Shown piece by piece: positions 1-8,198 of a stretch of 64,000 bases of DNA (its first letter is position 1; every line of letters begins with the position of its first letter). The notes beneath the pieces are model-generated. The model was not told where the DNA came from. It did not search any database and worked only from the letters and a program-made list of their open reading frames with translations. Both the position numbers and the translations under genes were made by a program. The stretch is from Rhizobiaceae bacterium (GTDB lineage Bacteria; Pseudomonadota; Alphaproteobacteria; Rhizobiales; Rhizobiaceae): NCBI GenBank assembly GCA_014238155.1, contig JABABQ010000068.1:1-64000 (forward strand), read 5' to 3'.

Positions 1-1130
1 GACGGCTCTTCGCCGTCTGGAACGGGCACATCAGAGTTCGCCGTCATCGTCGACAGACAAACTCCACAACCTGCGTGTCAAGCCGCGAAGAGCGGCCCGC
101 TCCCAATGGCGCGCCCCCGCGGAGCGGCGGCGAAGCCGCCTGCGTGAGCGCAAACAAAAAATCACTACCGGAGGCATCGCTGCGGCGGCGGCGAGCGCTG
201 CAGCGGCGAAAAACCTCTGGTAGTCAGGGAGTTTAGAAATCGCCAGAAGACGACCGCGATGGCCTTTAGATTATCCCCGTGGAGGGAAAGCTCCTGAACA
301 TGCGCCAAAGCCTCCCCGACCCGAAGGTTGAGGAGGTGTCGTTACGGTCAACACCTGACCGCTTCTGGAGAGGTTCTAACGCCCCGAAGCATGCGAGTGT
401 CGCAGGCTCTGCGGGGAGTGTAGACGGGATTGCGGATGGGGGAAAGAGTGTACGTGGGAGCAAATTTTGGTCCGTACCGAAGCTCGGTCAGATTCAGTAT
501 TTGCAATGGACATTCCCGAAAGCTGCCGATTGGAATGCAGTTCGAAATTCGGCATCCAATGTCAGGAGTGCGGACTTAGTACCATTTTTATTAAATTTTG
601 CTGTCTCACCAGCGCCAACACATTCCAGTTTTTGATTATCCGTTGCTAGCCCCCAATCAATGTTGGCGAGTTTCTAATGATCTGAACAATTGGGAAGTTA
701 CTGGTCGCTGTCACACAATCTGAATGCGACGAGAAAAGACAAAAAGGAGGACCATCAAACTAAGGCGCTTGCAGCACGCCGGATCGACTGCTTAAATGAA
801 ACATGATGAGCCGAAACTCCTGTAATTCAAAACAATTACTGTCTCAAACTATTTGATGATGATCCCGGATAGAGATGGCCAATAATTTACAAAGAGCGCA
901 CCTGTCCTATGGCAAATTTGAAACGTTTGCGGCGGTACGAATTAATTGGTTTGGAGACGAATTGATCGCAAAAGACCCCACTTCATGAACAAACAAAAGA
1001 GGACGAAAGGAGCTAGATACTTGGTGCTGGAAGAACGAACCGACGTGCGCGTCAGTCCACCGATAAAGAAATCTGCAGCGGAAGCTTGGTCAGCCTGCTT
1101 TGACGTGGCGATGGCCAGAACCGAGGTTGC
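1..1130. other. Leading region without a convincing gene
   Basis: I see no recognisable gene here. The first ~230 bases are GC-rich and packed with hairpins (1-17, 126-140 and 164-224). From about 266 to 635 both strands stay open for 60-120 codons, but neither frame resembles a family I know or has a good ribosome-binding site. An AAGGAGGA-like sequence near 745 is not followed by a start codon at usable spacing, so it may be a relic. The region probably holds regulatory DNA for the TRAP operon plus decayed or repeated sequence. Confidence 0.5.
164..224. repeat. Inverted repeat enclosing GC-rich DNA
   Basis: ACTACCGGAGG at 164-174 pairs with CCTCTGGTAGT at 214-224 (one mismatch in eleven). 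The enclosed DNA is rich in CGG/GCG and contains a smaller CGCTGC/GCAGCG stem. No T-run follows, so this is more likely a repeat element or structured RNA than a terminator. Confidence 0.4.
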
Positions 1131-1134
1131 ATGA
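985..1134 (+). CDS. Possible 49-aa leader ORF coupled to dctQ
   Basis: A small frame starting at ATG 985 (MNKQKRTKGARY...) ends with a TGA that overlaps the ATG of the TRAP small permease in an ATGA arrangement, typical of translational coupling. The product is basic at its start, has no recognised domain, and lacks a clear ribosome-binding site. It may equally be chance; only the overlap argues for it. Confidence 0.2.
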   Translation: MNKQKRTKGARYLVLEERTDVRVSPPIKKSAAEAWSACFDVAMARTEVA

Positions 1135-1652
1135 AAGCCGCCGCACTCTGGTACATACGGGCCGTTGATGCGATGAACTACCGCATCGGGCGTGTCATAA
1201 TGTACGGCATCTTTGTGATGATGGCGATTTTGTTGTGGTCCTCGATCAGCAAAACATTCTTTGTGCCGTCGCTCTGGACGCTGGAAGTGGCGCAGTTCGC
1301 GATGGTTGCTTATTACATGCTTGGGGGACCGTATTCGATTCAGATGGGTTCAAACGTTCGGATGGATCTACTGTACGGCGAGTGGAGCGACCATCGCAAA
1401 GCGCAGATCGATGCGATGACAATCGTTTTTTTGATCATTTATCTTATCTTCCTGCTTTGGGGTGGATGGGAGAGTTTCCAGTACTCGATCAGTTATGGCG
1501 GCGAACGAAGCCCTTCGGTCTGGCGTCCTTATCTTTGGCCGATAAAAGCAATCATGCTGGTCGGACTCTTTTTGATGTTGCTTCAGGCATTCAGCGAATT
1601 CGTCAAGGATATCCTGCGTATTCAAGGCCATGACTTGGAAGAGAAAGTCTGA
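1131..1652 (+). CDS. dctQ: TRAP transporter small permease (DctQ family)
   Basis: A 173-residue inner-membrane protein with four hydrophobic segments (about residues 18-40, 50-70, 95-117 and 135-157), the size and layout of the small DctQ subunit of tripartite ATP-independent periplasmic transporters. DctQ scaffolds the large permease, which takes up organic acids by Na+ or H+ symport. Start ATG 1131 is preceded by GAGG at short spacing. The stop overlaps the dctM start (TGATG), indicating translational coupling. The gene order Q-M-P is one of the common TRAP layouts. The ligand cannot be read from this subunit. Confidence 0.88.
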   Translation: MKAAALWYIRAVDAMNYRIGRVIMYGIFVMMAILLWSSISKTFFVPSLWTLEVAQFAMVAYYMLGGPYSIQMGSNVRMDLLYGEWSDHRKAQIDAMTIVFLIIYLIFLLWGGWESFQYSISYGGERSPSVWRPYLWPIKAIMLVGLFLMLLQAFSEFVKDILRIQGHDLEEKV

Positions 1653-2977
1653 TGTCATATGAGGCTATCGCCATTCTCATGTTCTCGTCGATGATGCTGA
1701 TGCTTCTGACGGGGCAGCGTGTTTTCGGTGCAATTGGATTTGTTGCAGTCGTCGCGGCGTTTTTCCTCTGGGGTGATCGAGGCGGGTACGATCTTGGTTT
1801 TGCCGCAGCGATGAAGCTGATGAAATGGTATCCACTGCTGACGCTGCCGATGTTCATTTTCATGGGCTATGTGCTCTCGGAATCCAAAATCGCTGATGAT
1901 TTGTACAAGATGTTTCATGTCTGGATGGGCGGCCTTTCGGGGGGGCTTGCCGTCGGGACGATCGGCTTGATGGTCCTTATCTCGGCAATGAATGGTCTGT
2001 CGGTCGCGGGCATGGCGATCGGTGCGACTATCGCGCTGCCCGAGCTCTTAAAACGCGGATATGACAAGCGCATGGTGACCGGGGTGATCCAGGCGGGTTC
2101 ATCGTTGGGCATTCTTGTGCCACCGTCTGTTGTGCTTGTACTTTACGCCATGATTGCGCGTCAGCCAGTGGGGCAGCTTTGGTTGGCGGGGGTGGTGCCG
2201 GGTTTGCTGATGGCTGCGATGTTCGTGATCTACATTGTGATCCGATGCCGCATCAATCCGGCGCTTGGCCCGGTCCTGCCGGCGGAAGATCGTGCGCTAC
2301 CATTGGATGAAAAAATCAGACTGTTGGGCGCAGGCCTGCTGCCGCTGTTCATCTTCTTTGCCATGATGGTGCCGTTTGTGAATGGCTGGACATCGCTCGT
2401 CGAAAGTTCAGCGATTGGGGCAATTGCGGCATTTCTTGCGGCGGTATTTAAAGGTCGCATGACCCGCGTGGTATTTGACACTTCGGTGCGCAAAACACTC
2501 GGCATTTCCTGCATGTTTATGTGGATTATTCTTGCAGCACTCGCGTTTGGCGCCGTCTTCGATGGGCTAGGCGCAGTGAAAGCGATCGAAAGTCTTTTCA
2601 CTGATAAGTGGGGTTTAAGCCCCTGGATGATCCTGATTCTGATGCAGCTGAGTTTTATTCTGATGGGGACATTTCTTGATGATACGGCCATGCTCGTAAT
2701 CGTCGCTCCCCTATACGTCCCCCTTGTCGGTGCGCTTGGTTTTGATCTCATCTGGTATGGTGTGCTTTACACAATCACCACGCAGATCGCCTACATGACG
2801 CCGCCATTCGGCTACAATTTGTTCCTGATGCGCGCTATGGCGCCACCTGAGATAACCTTGAAAGATATCTATTCTTCAATTCTGCCCTTTGTGTTGGTGA
2901 TGGTCGTGGCGCTAACCACAATCATGGCCTTCCCAGAAATTGCGCTTTGGTTGCCGGGCTATATTTATGGAAACTAA
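1652..2977 (+). CDS. dctM: TRAP transporter large permease (DctM family)
   Basis: A 441-residue polytopic membrane protein with about twelve hydrophobic segments, the normal size for DctM, the ion-coupled translocation subunit. Family-typical stretches include GSSLGILVPPSVVLVLY near residue 150, FLDDTAMLVIVAPL near 345 and YMTPPFGYNLFLMR near 380. It overlaps dctQ by one base and is followed 65 bp later by the binding-protein gene, so the three form one operon. The start ATG at 1652 is fixed by the overlap and by homology-typical first residues. Substrate unknown. Confidence 0.92.
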   Translation: MSYEAIAILMFSSMMLMLLTGQRVFGAIGFVAVVAAFFLWGDRGGYDLGFAAAMKLMKWYPLLTLPMFIFMGYVLSESKIADDLYKMFHVWMGGLSGGLAVGTIGLMVLISAMNGLSVAGMAIGATIALPELLKRGYDKRMVTGVIQAGSSLGILVPPSVVLVLYAMIARQPVGQLWLAGVVPGLLMAAMFVIYIVIRCRINPALGPVLPAEDRALPLDEKIRLLGAGLLPLFIFFAMMVPFVNGWTSLVESSAIGAIAAFLAAVFKGRMTRVVFDTSVRKTLGISCMFMWIILAALAFGAVFDGLGAVKAIESLFTDKWGLSPWMILILMQLSFILMGTFLDDTAMLVIVAPLYVPLVGALGFDLIWYGVLYTITTQIAYMTPPFGYNLFLMRAMAPPEITLKDIYSSILPFVLVMVVALTTIMAFPEIALWLPGYIYGN

Positions 2978-3042
2978 TAAATGAAAAGAGCCCGGAACGC
3001 GGGCCGTATAATACGAAAACCTTCAACTCAGAGGAAAAACTC

Positions 3043-4080
3043 ATGACAACAAGACGTAAGTTTTTAACAACCGCAGGTATTGGCGCCACTGCCGCACTCG
3101 CCAGCCCATCGATTGCAAAAGCGCAATCGGCCATCAAGTGGCGTTTCCAGACCTATGCAGGTAGCGCGCTGGGGGAGCATGTGACCAAACCTGTCATCGA
3201 TTACATCAATGCCAATTCGAATGGCGAACTTGAGGTCGAGTTGTTTTACTCTGATCAGATTGTCCCCACCGGCGAACTTTTCCAGGCTCTTCAGCGCGGC
3301 ACAATCGATGGTGTCCATTCAGATGACGACTCCATGGCGTCACCCACACCGTTGCGCCAATTCGGTGGCTACTTCCCATTTGCCACCAAGCATATCCTTG
3401 ACGTGCCGGTACTATTCAACCAGTACGGGTTGAAGGAAATCTGGGAGGAGGAATACGCCAAGGTCGGTGTCAAATGGTTGTCGGCAGCTGGCCAGGACCC
3501 GTGCAATTTTAACACAAAGAAGGAAATCAACAGTGTTGCCGATCTCGATGGCCTGAAACTGTACACCTTCCCAACGGCAGGTCGCTTTTTAGCGAAATTT
3601 GGCGTGGTGCCTGTGAACATCCCTTATGAGGACGCAGAAGTCGCGGTTCAGACCGGCGAGCTTGACGGCATGTCGTGGTCGGGCATTACCGAAGACTATA
3701 CCGTCGGTTGGGCTGACGTCACCGACTATTTCCTGACCAACAATATCTCAGGTGCGTGGATTGGGTCGTGGTTTGTGAATGAAGAACGCTGGGCCGAACT
3801 GCCAGATCATCTGAAGTCGGTCGTGATGGCCGCGACTGAGGCGGGGCATACCTACCGCAACCAGTGGTACTGGGGCGGCGAAGCGGCTTTGCGCGCAAAT
3901 GGTGACAAGCTAAAGCTGCGCTCGGTACCTGCAAGCGAATGGACCGTAGTTGAGGATGCCGCGAAGGAATTCTGGGAAGAGGTCGCTCAGGAAGGCGAAG
4001 TGCACCAGAAGATCGTCAATATCTTCAAAGAGTACAACAGCGTCATCAATCAGGCCGGCGCCCCCTACAATTTCGAATAG
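3043..4080 (+). CDS. dctP: TRAP transporter solute-binding protein (DctP family), Tat-exported
   Basis: A 345-residue periplasmic receptor for the upstream QM permease. ATG 3043 is chosen over upstream in-frame starts because it follows GAGGAAAA and opens a twin-arginine signal, MTTRRKFLTTAGIGATAAL, with likely cleavage after AKA-Q near residue 27. The mature part has the DctP-family run IPYEDAEVAVQTGELDGMSW around residues 188-207. Tat export and this sequence type are seen in the TakP-like group, whose known members bind 2-oxo or related organic acids; extending this to the present protein is inference. A hairpin without T-run follows at 4100-4122. Confidence 0.88.
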   Translation: MTTRRKFLTTAGIGATAALASPSIAKAQSAIKWRFQTYAGSALGEHVTKPVIDYINANSNGELEVELFYSDQIVPTGELFQALQRGTIDGVHSDDDSMASPTPLRQFGGYFPFATKHILDVPVLFNQYGLKEIWEEEYAKVGVKWLSAAGQDPCNFNTKKEINSVADLDGLKLYTFPTAGRFLAKFGVVPVNIPYEDAEVAVQTGELDGMSWSGITEDYTVGWADVTDYFLTNNISGAWIGSWFVNEERWAELPDHLKSVVMAATEAGHTYRNQWYWGGEAALRANGDKLKLRSVPASEWTVVEDAAKEFWEEVAQEGEVHQKIVNIFKEYNSVINQAGAPYNFE

Positions 4081-4099
4081 GATTGTACATAAACCATTG

Positions 4100-4122
4100 G
4101 GTGTCCCGAACTGCGGGGCACC
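4100..4122 (+). terminator. Hairpin after dctP, weak terminator
   Basis: GGTGTCCCG at 4100-4108 pairs with CGGGGCACC at 4114-4122 (nine pairs, one G-U), loop AACTG. No T-run follows, so it may protect the mRNA end rather than terminate. Confidence 0.4.
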
Positions 4123-4450
4123 TGACCCAAGGAATCGATATCGCCGGTGGTGCCAGATTTGAAATTGCCCGTGGCTTTCAGAGGCCTTGAATCATCATAC
4201 AAGGTTGCCTCCGACAAAATACCAATCACAAATAGGACTTGCAAAAGGGAGCATCCGCACAGGACTTGGCGACTTGGCATACCAAGAACGGGTATTCAAG
4301 CAACGACATCCTCAATTTGGTAGAAGAGGGCTCGAAGCGGAACTGGACATAATTTCGAGGGCCGATAAACGAACGGCTGCTTTTGTTAAAACTGACTGAA
4401 TAAGTTCAAGCGGCCCAAATCCCGCTTTCCCCCAAAACCACCCAAATAAA

Positions 4451-4543
4451 TTAAATCTCAAAAAACTCATCCCCGCCCTCGGACCCCATCGTATACTCGC
4501 CGCACATTCCCCGTTCGGTGGTGTTGCGGGACGTCGATTGCAT
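4451..4543 (-). CDS. Doubtful 30-aa micro-ORF
   Basis: A minus-strand frame from ATG 4543 to TAA 4451 encodes 30 residues ending GSEGGDEFFEI. The acidic end looks more protein-like than its surroundings, but there is no ribosome-binding site and I recognise no family. It may be the tail of a decayed gene. Confidence 0.12.
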   Translation of the reverse strand: MQSTSRNTTERGMCGEYTMGSEGGDEFFEI

Positions 4544-4620
4544 GTCGGTGCCCGGTGGCTGAGGTTAACTTGAGCGCCGCCGGGAGGCGCAATTTGGCTT
4601 TGTCTGTGCTCTCCCGACTG

Positions 4621-4675
4621 CTCGCCGCTCGCCGCTCGCCGCTCGCCGCTCGCCGCTCGCCGCTCGCGCTCGCCG
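4621..4675. repeat. Heptamer tandem repeat CTCGCCG
   Basis: Six perfect copies of CTCGCCG run from 4621 to 4662, then one six-base variant and one more copy. Seven-base units would shift any reading frame, so this is a simple-sequence tract in non-coding DNA and a likely slippage site. Confidence 0.9.
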
Positions 4676-5041
4676 CGTTTGGCCGGAGAAAAGGTTCCGC
4701 ACTTTGGGCGGTCTCCAAGCGCCGAATTGCAAGCTGGTCAATGGAAATTTCAATTGTCAAATCAGGCTTCGAAACCGGCTGCTCAACATTCAGGTCGAGG
4801 CAATAAATTCGTCATGAAAAAAACAGGAAACAGCCATGAATTAAGGGAAGCCCAAATTTCCAATCAGCTCAACGCCTTCATAATTTTGACATAAATCAAA
4901 TCAAAATCTGAACTTGGTTAATAAACCGTAAACATTCTCCGGGGGGATGCAGACGGAATTCTACTCAACCCACTTGGAATAGTTGGGCTTGAGCGCGGAG
5001 GTTTTAAACCTCTAGGTTAGTAATGTAGTTGGAGTAATGTT

Positions 5042-6340
5042 GTGACAAAATTGACAGCCAAAAATAATCTTTCTTCGAATTTATATCAGTATTTCTATAG
5101 AAAAAATCCCGGCACCTTTTCATATAGAAACGAAGTCAATCGCGCGCGATTCTATTCTGCCGCACTGCTGACTTTTATTGGATCTTTATTGATAATCGCT
5201 TTGTCTGCGGATGCCATGGCCTCAAGTTCTCAGATCATTGGGCAAATTGATGCGGTCGTAAAAAGAAATATTGAGAGCCCATTGATCGATGCCAAGGGCG
5301 CTCCGCCCAATAACGGCAATTGCGGCAATAACGGCAATAACGGAAACAACGGAAATAACGGCAATAATGGGAACAACGGCAACAACGGCAACAACGGCAA
5401 TAATGGGAACAGCGGCAATAGCGGCAATAATGGGAACAACGGCACTAGCGGCAATAGCGGTGATAATAGATCTTCTGATGCGAGCGATCACAATGAACAG
5501 CCGATAGTTTGTGTACGCCTCGACAGAGATGGATATGTCATCCGCCGTCTGGGACCAAAATTTTTAGTCCGCACTGGCAGCTGTCCAAATCGTTACGAAG
5601 AACTGAGGATAATACAGAGTCGCAACAGCCGCTTGGCGGTGCTGACTTCCCGCTCAGGCTATACGCGATTTAAATTGGTCGGTGCTGGCCGCAAAACCCA
5701 ATTGGTTCCACGCCATAAAAACAAATCTTTCAGAGGTGTTCAGACCAGTACATACGCTTATTTGAGCAGCGAAACTCGCACCAAAAAGCGTGCCCGCAAT
5801 CTCGCCGGCATCGAAACAAAAAAAGCCAAACGGGCAAAAAAGGTCGCCAGACAAAATGCTTCAACCTGCGCAAAAATTAGCCGGACGGGTAGAATCATCT
5901 ATATGTCCAGACGCAGCAAACGGCAACTCCGGGCCTGCCCACGTGGTTATGGTGACCTGAAATTTTACTATCGCAAGCAGCGGGTTAAGCTGGTCAGTGC
6001 GGCTGGTGGGGTCACCTATTACGATGTGCATAAAGTCGACGGAAAGACACGTCTTGTACCTCGCGAAGGCGGCAAACGGAAAGAAGCTGCACTGCGCGCC
6101 ATTGGCAAACACAATGATGCAGTGTCTCGTAAAATCCGCAGAACCAACAGGGCCAGCACCACGGCAAAGAAATCGAAATCCAGAATTGCGCGTAAATCCA
6201 ACAGGGTATCTCGCTGGACTTTGAGACGTCACATCAAATTCTGTGAAAATAAATACCGAAGCTACGACCGCAAGACCAATAAATACCGGACCTACCGGGG
6301 CCGGAGACGGAATTGCTCATCGCATTTCATCCAGGGATAA
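5042..6340 (+). CDS. Exported Asn/Gly-repeat protein with BA14K-like C-terminus
   Basis: A 432-residue protein starting at GTG 5042. Residues 38-55 are hydrophobic and AMA-SS near 60 fits a signal-peptide cut, so it is probably exported. Residues 92-142 are seventeen Gly-X-X triplets, mostly GNN. Two related cysteine modules follow: C157-x23-C181-P-x2-Y and C276-x22-C299-P-x2-Y, each followed by a Tyr/Val-rich strand and a LVPR sequence. The C-terminus carries a motif like the Brucella 14-kDa immunoreactive protein (BA14K): FCENKYRSYD then NKYRTYRGRRRNC, with C401 and C425. The protein is very basic (many Lys/Arg after residue 200). Function unknown; a cell-envelope or wall-binding role is inference. 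A hairpin terminator follows at 6349-6373. Confidence 0.75.
   Translation: MTKLTAKNNLSSNLYQYFYRKNPGTFSYRNEVNRARFYSAALLTFIGSLLIIALSADAMASSSQIIGQIDAVVKRNIESPLIDAKGAPPNNGNCGNNGNNGNNGNNGNNGNNGNNGNNGNNGNSGNSGNNGNNGTSGNSGDNRSSDASDHNEQPIVCVRLDRDGYVIRRLGPKFLVRTGSCPNRYEELRIIQSRNSRLAVLTSRSGYTRFKLVGAGRKTQLVPRHKNKSFRGVQTSTYAYLSSETRTKKRARNLAGIETKKAKRAKKVARQNASTCAKISRTGRIIYMSRRSKRQLRACPRGYGDLKFYYRKQRVKLVSAAGGVTYYDVHKVDGKTRLVPREGGKRKEAALRAIGKHNDAVSRKIRRTNRASTTAKKSKSRIARKSNRVSRWTLRRHIKFCENKYRSYDRKTNKYRTYRGRRRNCSSHFIQG
5315..5467 (+). repeat. 9-bp coding tandem repeat (Gly-Asn-Asn)
   Basis: Seventeen in-frame 9-bp units, consensus GGCAATAAC, with third-base variation and a few Ser/Thr/Cys/Asp substitutions. 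Length change would add or remove whole triplets without a frameshift. Confidence 0.95.
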
Positions 6341-6346
6341 TGAAAC

Positions 6347-7750
6347 TTGAAGTCCCGGCCCACACGCCGGGACTTTATCTTTGACACACCGATTGCTACT
6401 TCTCAATTGGATGGGAAAACCGGGGCCAAGACGCGATTGAAAAGCGCCAATTCTGCTGACAATGAATCCCAGCAAAAATTTGAAACTGCTTCGCCGGTTT
6501 GGCTGGGTCTTTGCTGTGCCTTGATGGCCTGCATCTTATTGGTGATCCTGGTCGAATACAGCGACTATTCATCAGCAAAAATCACCATACTGACTTGTGT
6601 TGCTTACGCGTTCCCCGGCATTGCCTACGAATATCGACGGCTGCATGGATGGCGACTCCCTGCCTACAGACAGCAAACCGAATTAAAGAATGCGCTTGTC
6701 ACGTCTGTGTTGAAAACCTTGGGGCTGGCGCAAATTTTGGTGGTTGCGTATTTTTTCCTGACAATTCTGCCTGAATATTCAAAGGAATTATATCTTCTTT
6801 GGAAGGAGGTTTACCTCACCGGAGCAGCGGTCCTGATTTGCGTTGCGCCATTCTATTTTTTTCTATGTGAAACTACCCTTGGTCCAAAACACGATATTTA
6901 TGGCTATCTGGGACGCTATAGCCTGATCAGATATTTGTTGCGAGTCTGGACTCGCCCAGTATTGCGGCAGGCCGGCCTGATGTGGATGGTCAAGCTGTTT
7001 TTCCTGCCGATAATGCTCGGGTCGCTGCTTTCCAGCGTGGTATATTTCAACAACAACATGCCGTTGGTGGCGGCCCACGGTTATTATCGGTTTTTCAATC
7101 TCGCCTGGGAAATGATCCTGGCCATGGACGTTACTCTGGCGGTCGTCGGGTATCTTTGTTCACTGAGAATTTTGAATACAACGGTTGTTTCCACGGACCC
7201 GACTTGGCGGGGTTGGGTAGCGACAATCATCTGCTATTCCCCCTTCTCTACGGTTCTGTACGGCAGCTATCTATCCTATGAAGATGGCCTCAAATGGGGC
7301 GACTTCTTCAGCGGTTATGATACGGCCTATTATATATATGGCAGCATTCTTATCACCATGCATCTCATGTATCTCACGGCCTCTTTGAACTTTGGCATCC
7401 GCTATTCTAATCTAAGTCACCGGGGAATATTGACTGACGGATTGTTTAGACTGACCAAGCACCCTGCCTATCTGTTCAAGAACATTGTCTGGTGGATGAT
7501 TGGACTGCCATTCATCACCAATATGGGCATAAAAACTGCCATCGCTAATTGTCTGCTGCTGTTTGGCGTCAACGCGGTTTATTGGTGGCGCGCTCGAACA
7601 GAAGAGATGCACCTTTCCCGTGACCCTGCCTATGTGAAATATGCTCTTGCGATGAATGATCGTTCAATACTGGCATTTTTGGGCAGGCTGCATCCTGCTC
7701 TGTCTTATAAACAACCGGTGCCGCGTGTGATGGCTGAATACAATCTTTGA
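6347..7750 (+). CDS. Polytopic membrane protein, ICMT/PEMT-like methyltransferase fold
   Basis: A protein of up to 467 residues with roughly ten hydrophobic segments. The C-terminal part has the signature of the isoprenylcysteine/phospholipid methyltransferase superfamily: SHRGILTDGLFRLTKHPAY (about residues 361-379), then a TM pair, then ARTEEMHLSRDPAYVKY (about 421-437). In that family the His-Pro and Glu-Glu positions help bind S-adenosylmethionine; the substrate here is unknown. The start is uncertain. TTG 6347 has AGGGA nine bases upstream but lies beside a hairpin that looks like the terminator of the previous gene; the first in-frame ATG (6524) falls inside the first membrane segment. 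Confidence 0.65.
   Translation: MKSRPTRRDFIFDTPIATSQLDGKTGAKTRLKSANSADNESQQKFETASPVWLGLCCALMACILLVILVEYSDYSSAKITILTCVAYAFPGIAYEYRRLHGWRLPAYRQQTELKNALVTSVLKTLGLAQILVVAYFFLTILPEYSKELYLLWKEVYLTGAAVLICVAPFYFFLCETTLGPKHDIYGYLGRYSLIRYLLRVWTRPVLRQAGLMWMVKLFFLPIMLGSLLSSVVYFNNNMPLVAAHGYYRFFNLAWEMILAMDVTLAVVGYLCSLRILNTTVVSTDPTWRGWVATIICYSPFSTVLYGSYLSYEDGLKWGDFFSGYDTAYYIYGSILITMHLMYLTASLNFGIRYSNLSHRGILTDGLFRLTKHPAYLFKNIVWWMIGLPFITNMGIKTAIANCLLLFGVNAVYWWRARTEEMHLSRDPAYVKYALAMNDRSILAFLGRLHPALSYKQPVPRVMAEYNL
6349..6373 (+). terminator. Hairpin after the BA14K-like gene
   Basis: AGTCCCGGC and GCCGGGACT form a perfect nine-pair stem around a CCACAC loop, followed by TTATCTTT. It sits a few bases after the stop at 6340 and overlaps the longest version of the next gene, which makes that gene's start doubtful. 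Confidence 0.7.
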
Positions 7751-7859
7751 ACTTGCGATGGGCTTGCTTGGTGTCCCACCTTCGGGAGCAAGCTCCAAAG
7801 TGACGCAAACCACTTCACTATCAGGAGTTTGAAGCACAGCGCGACCAGCGGTTGGCATT

Positions 7860-7880
7860 TAGAGCCGTTCGCGCTTAACT
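7860..7880. repeat. Dispersed palindromic repeat, partial copy
   Basis: TAGAGCCGTTCGCG matches the core of the repeat seen at 21605, 45179, 53788 and elsewhere; the TTTAAATGGAACC half is degenerate. It lies in the gap downstream of two convergent genes. Confidence 0.55.
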
Positions 7881-8189
7881 CACAACCTGGCAGGGGCGCC
7901 ATTTTTGCCCTGGCTGGCCGCCAACAGAAAGCTCCATCAATTGCTCGCTGAACTGCTGGATGACGATCGACTGCCCGGCCTGCCAGTCTCCATCGGGAGC
8001 CGTGTAGTCAAAACGATGGCGACCATAATTGCCGGTCACGCTTTTGCCGCCGGGCGTGATAATGGTGGAACCGTCGACGGTCAGCTTGCCATCAATTGGG
8101 TTGCACCAGTCACCATCAAGTGAATCGGCAAATGCCGCACTGGTCGACATCAGAAATAGCGAAATAATAGTCAGCAGCGAACGGGTCAT
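7875..8189 (-). CDS. Small exported protein of unknown function
   Basis: A 104-residue protein with a clear Sec signal, MTRSLLTIISLFLMSTSAAFA, cut near residue 21. The mature part has two cysteines (DWCNP near 29 and WRPCQV near the end) that may form a disulfide, and Gly-rich beta-type sequence (TVDGSTIITPGGKSVTGNYG). It starts nine bases after the hisG stop, so it is probably read with the his genes, although nothing ties it to histidine synthesis. I do not recognise the family. Confidence 0.65.
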   Translation of the reverse strand: MTRSLLTIISLFLMSTSAAFADSLDGDWCNPIDGKLTVDGSTIITPGGKSVTGNYGRHRFDYTAPDGDWQAGQSIVIQQFSEQLMELSVGGQPGQKWRPCQVVS

Positions 8190-8198
8190 CCGCCAAGA

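Larger units (their letters stand above)
4081..5041. other. Long non-coding interval
   Basis: 961 bp between the TRAP operon and the BA14K-like gene. It holds a stem after dctP (4100-4122), a 7-bp tandem repeat (4621-4675), a small minus-strand frame (4451-4543), and, just before the next gene, the palindrome GAGGTTT-T-AAACCTC near 5000. Frames of 60-97 codons across 4187-4806 look non-coding: they are low complexity over the repeat and have no ribosome-binding sites. Confidence 0.5.

Noticed and set aside
740-760. Strong Shine-Dalgarno-like AAGGAGGA
   Set aside because: No start codon follows at workable spacing and no frame extends from it.
4467-4806. Several 60-97-codon frames over the heptamer repeat
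   Set aside because: Their sequences are the repeat translated in different frames (ASGERRA- and ARRSPL-type repeats), without ribosome-binding sites.
5315-5467. Short direct repeats as a possible CRISPR array
   Set aside because: The 9-bp units are contiguous with no spacers and encode in-frame Gly-Asn-Asn triplets; no cas genes are present.
6340-6384. ATG at 6340 with a 14-codon frame
   Set aside because: It reads straight into the terminator hairpin and stops; it is out of frame with the downstream gene.
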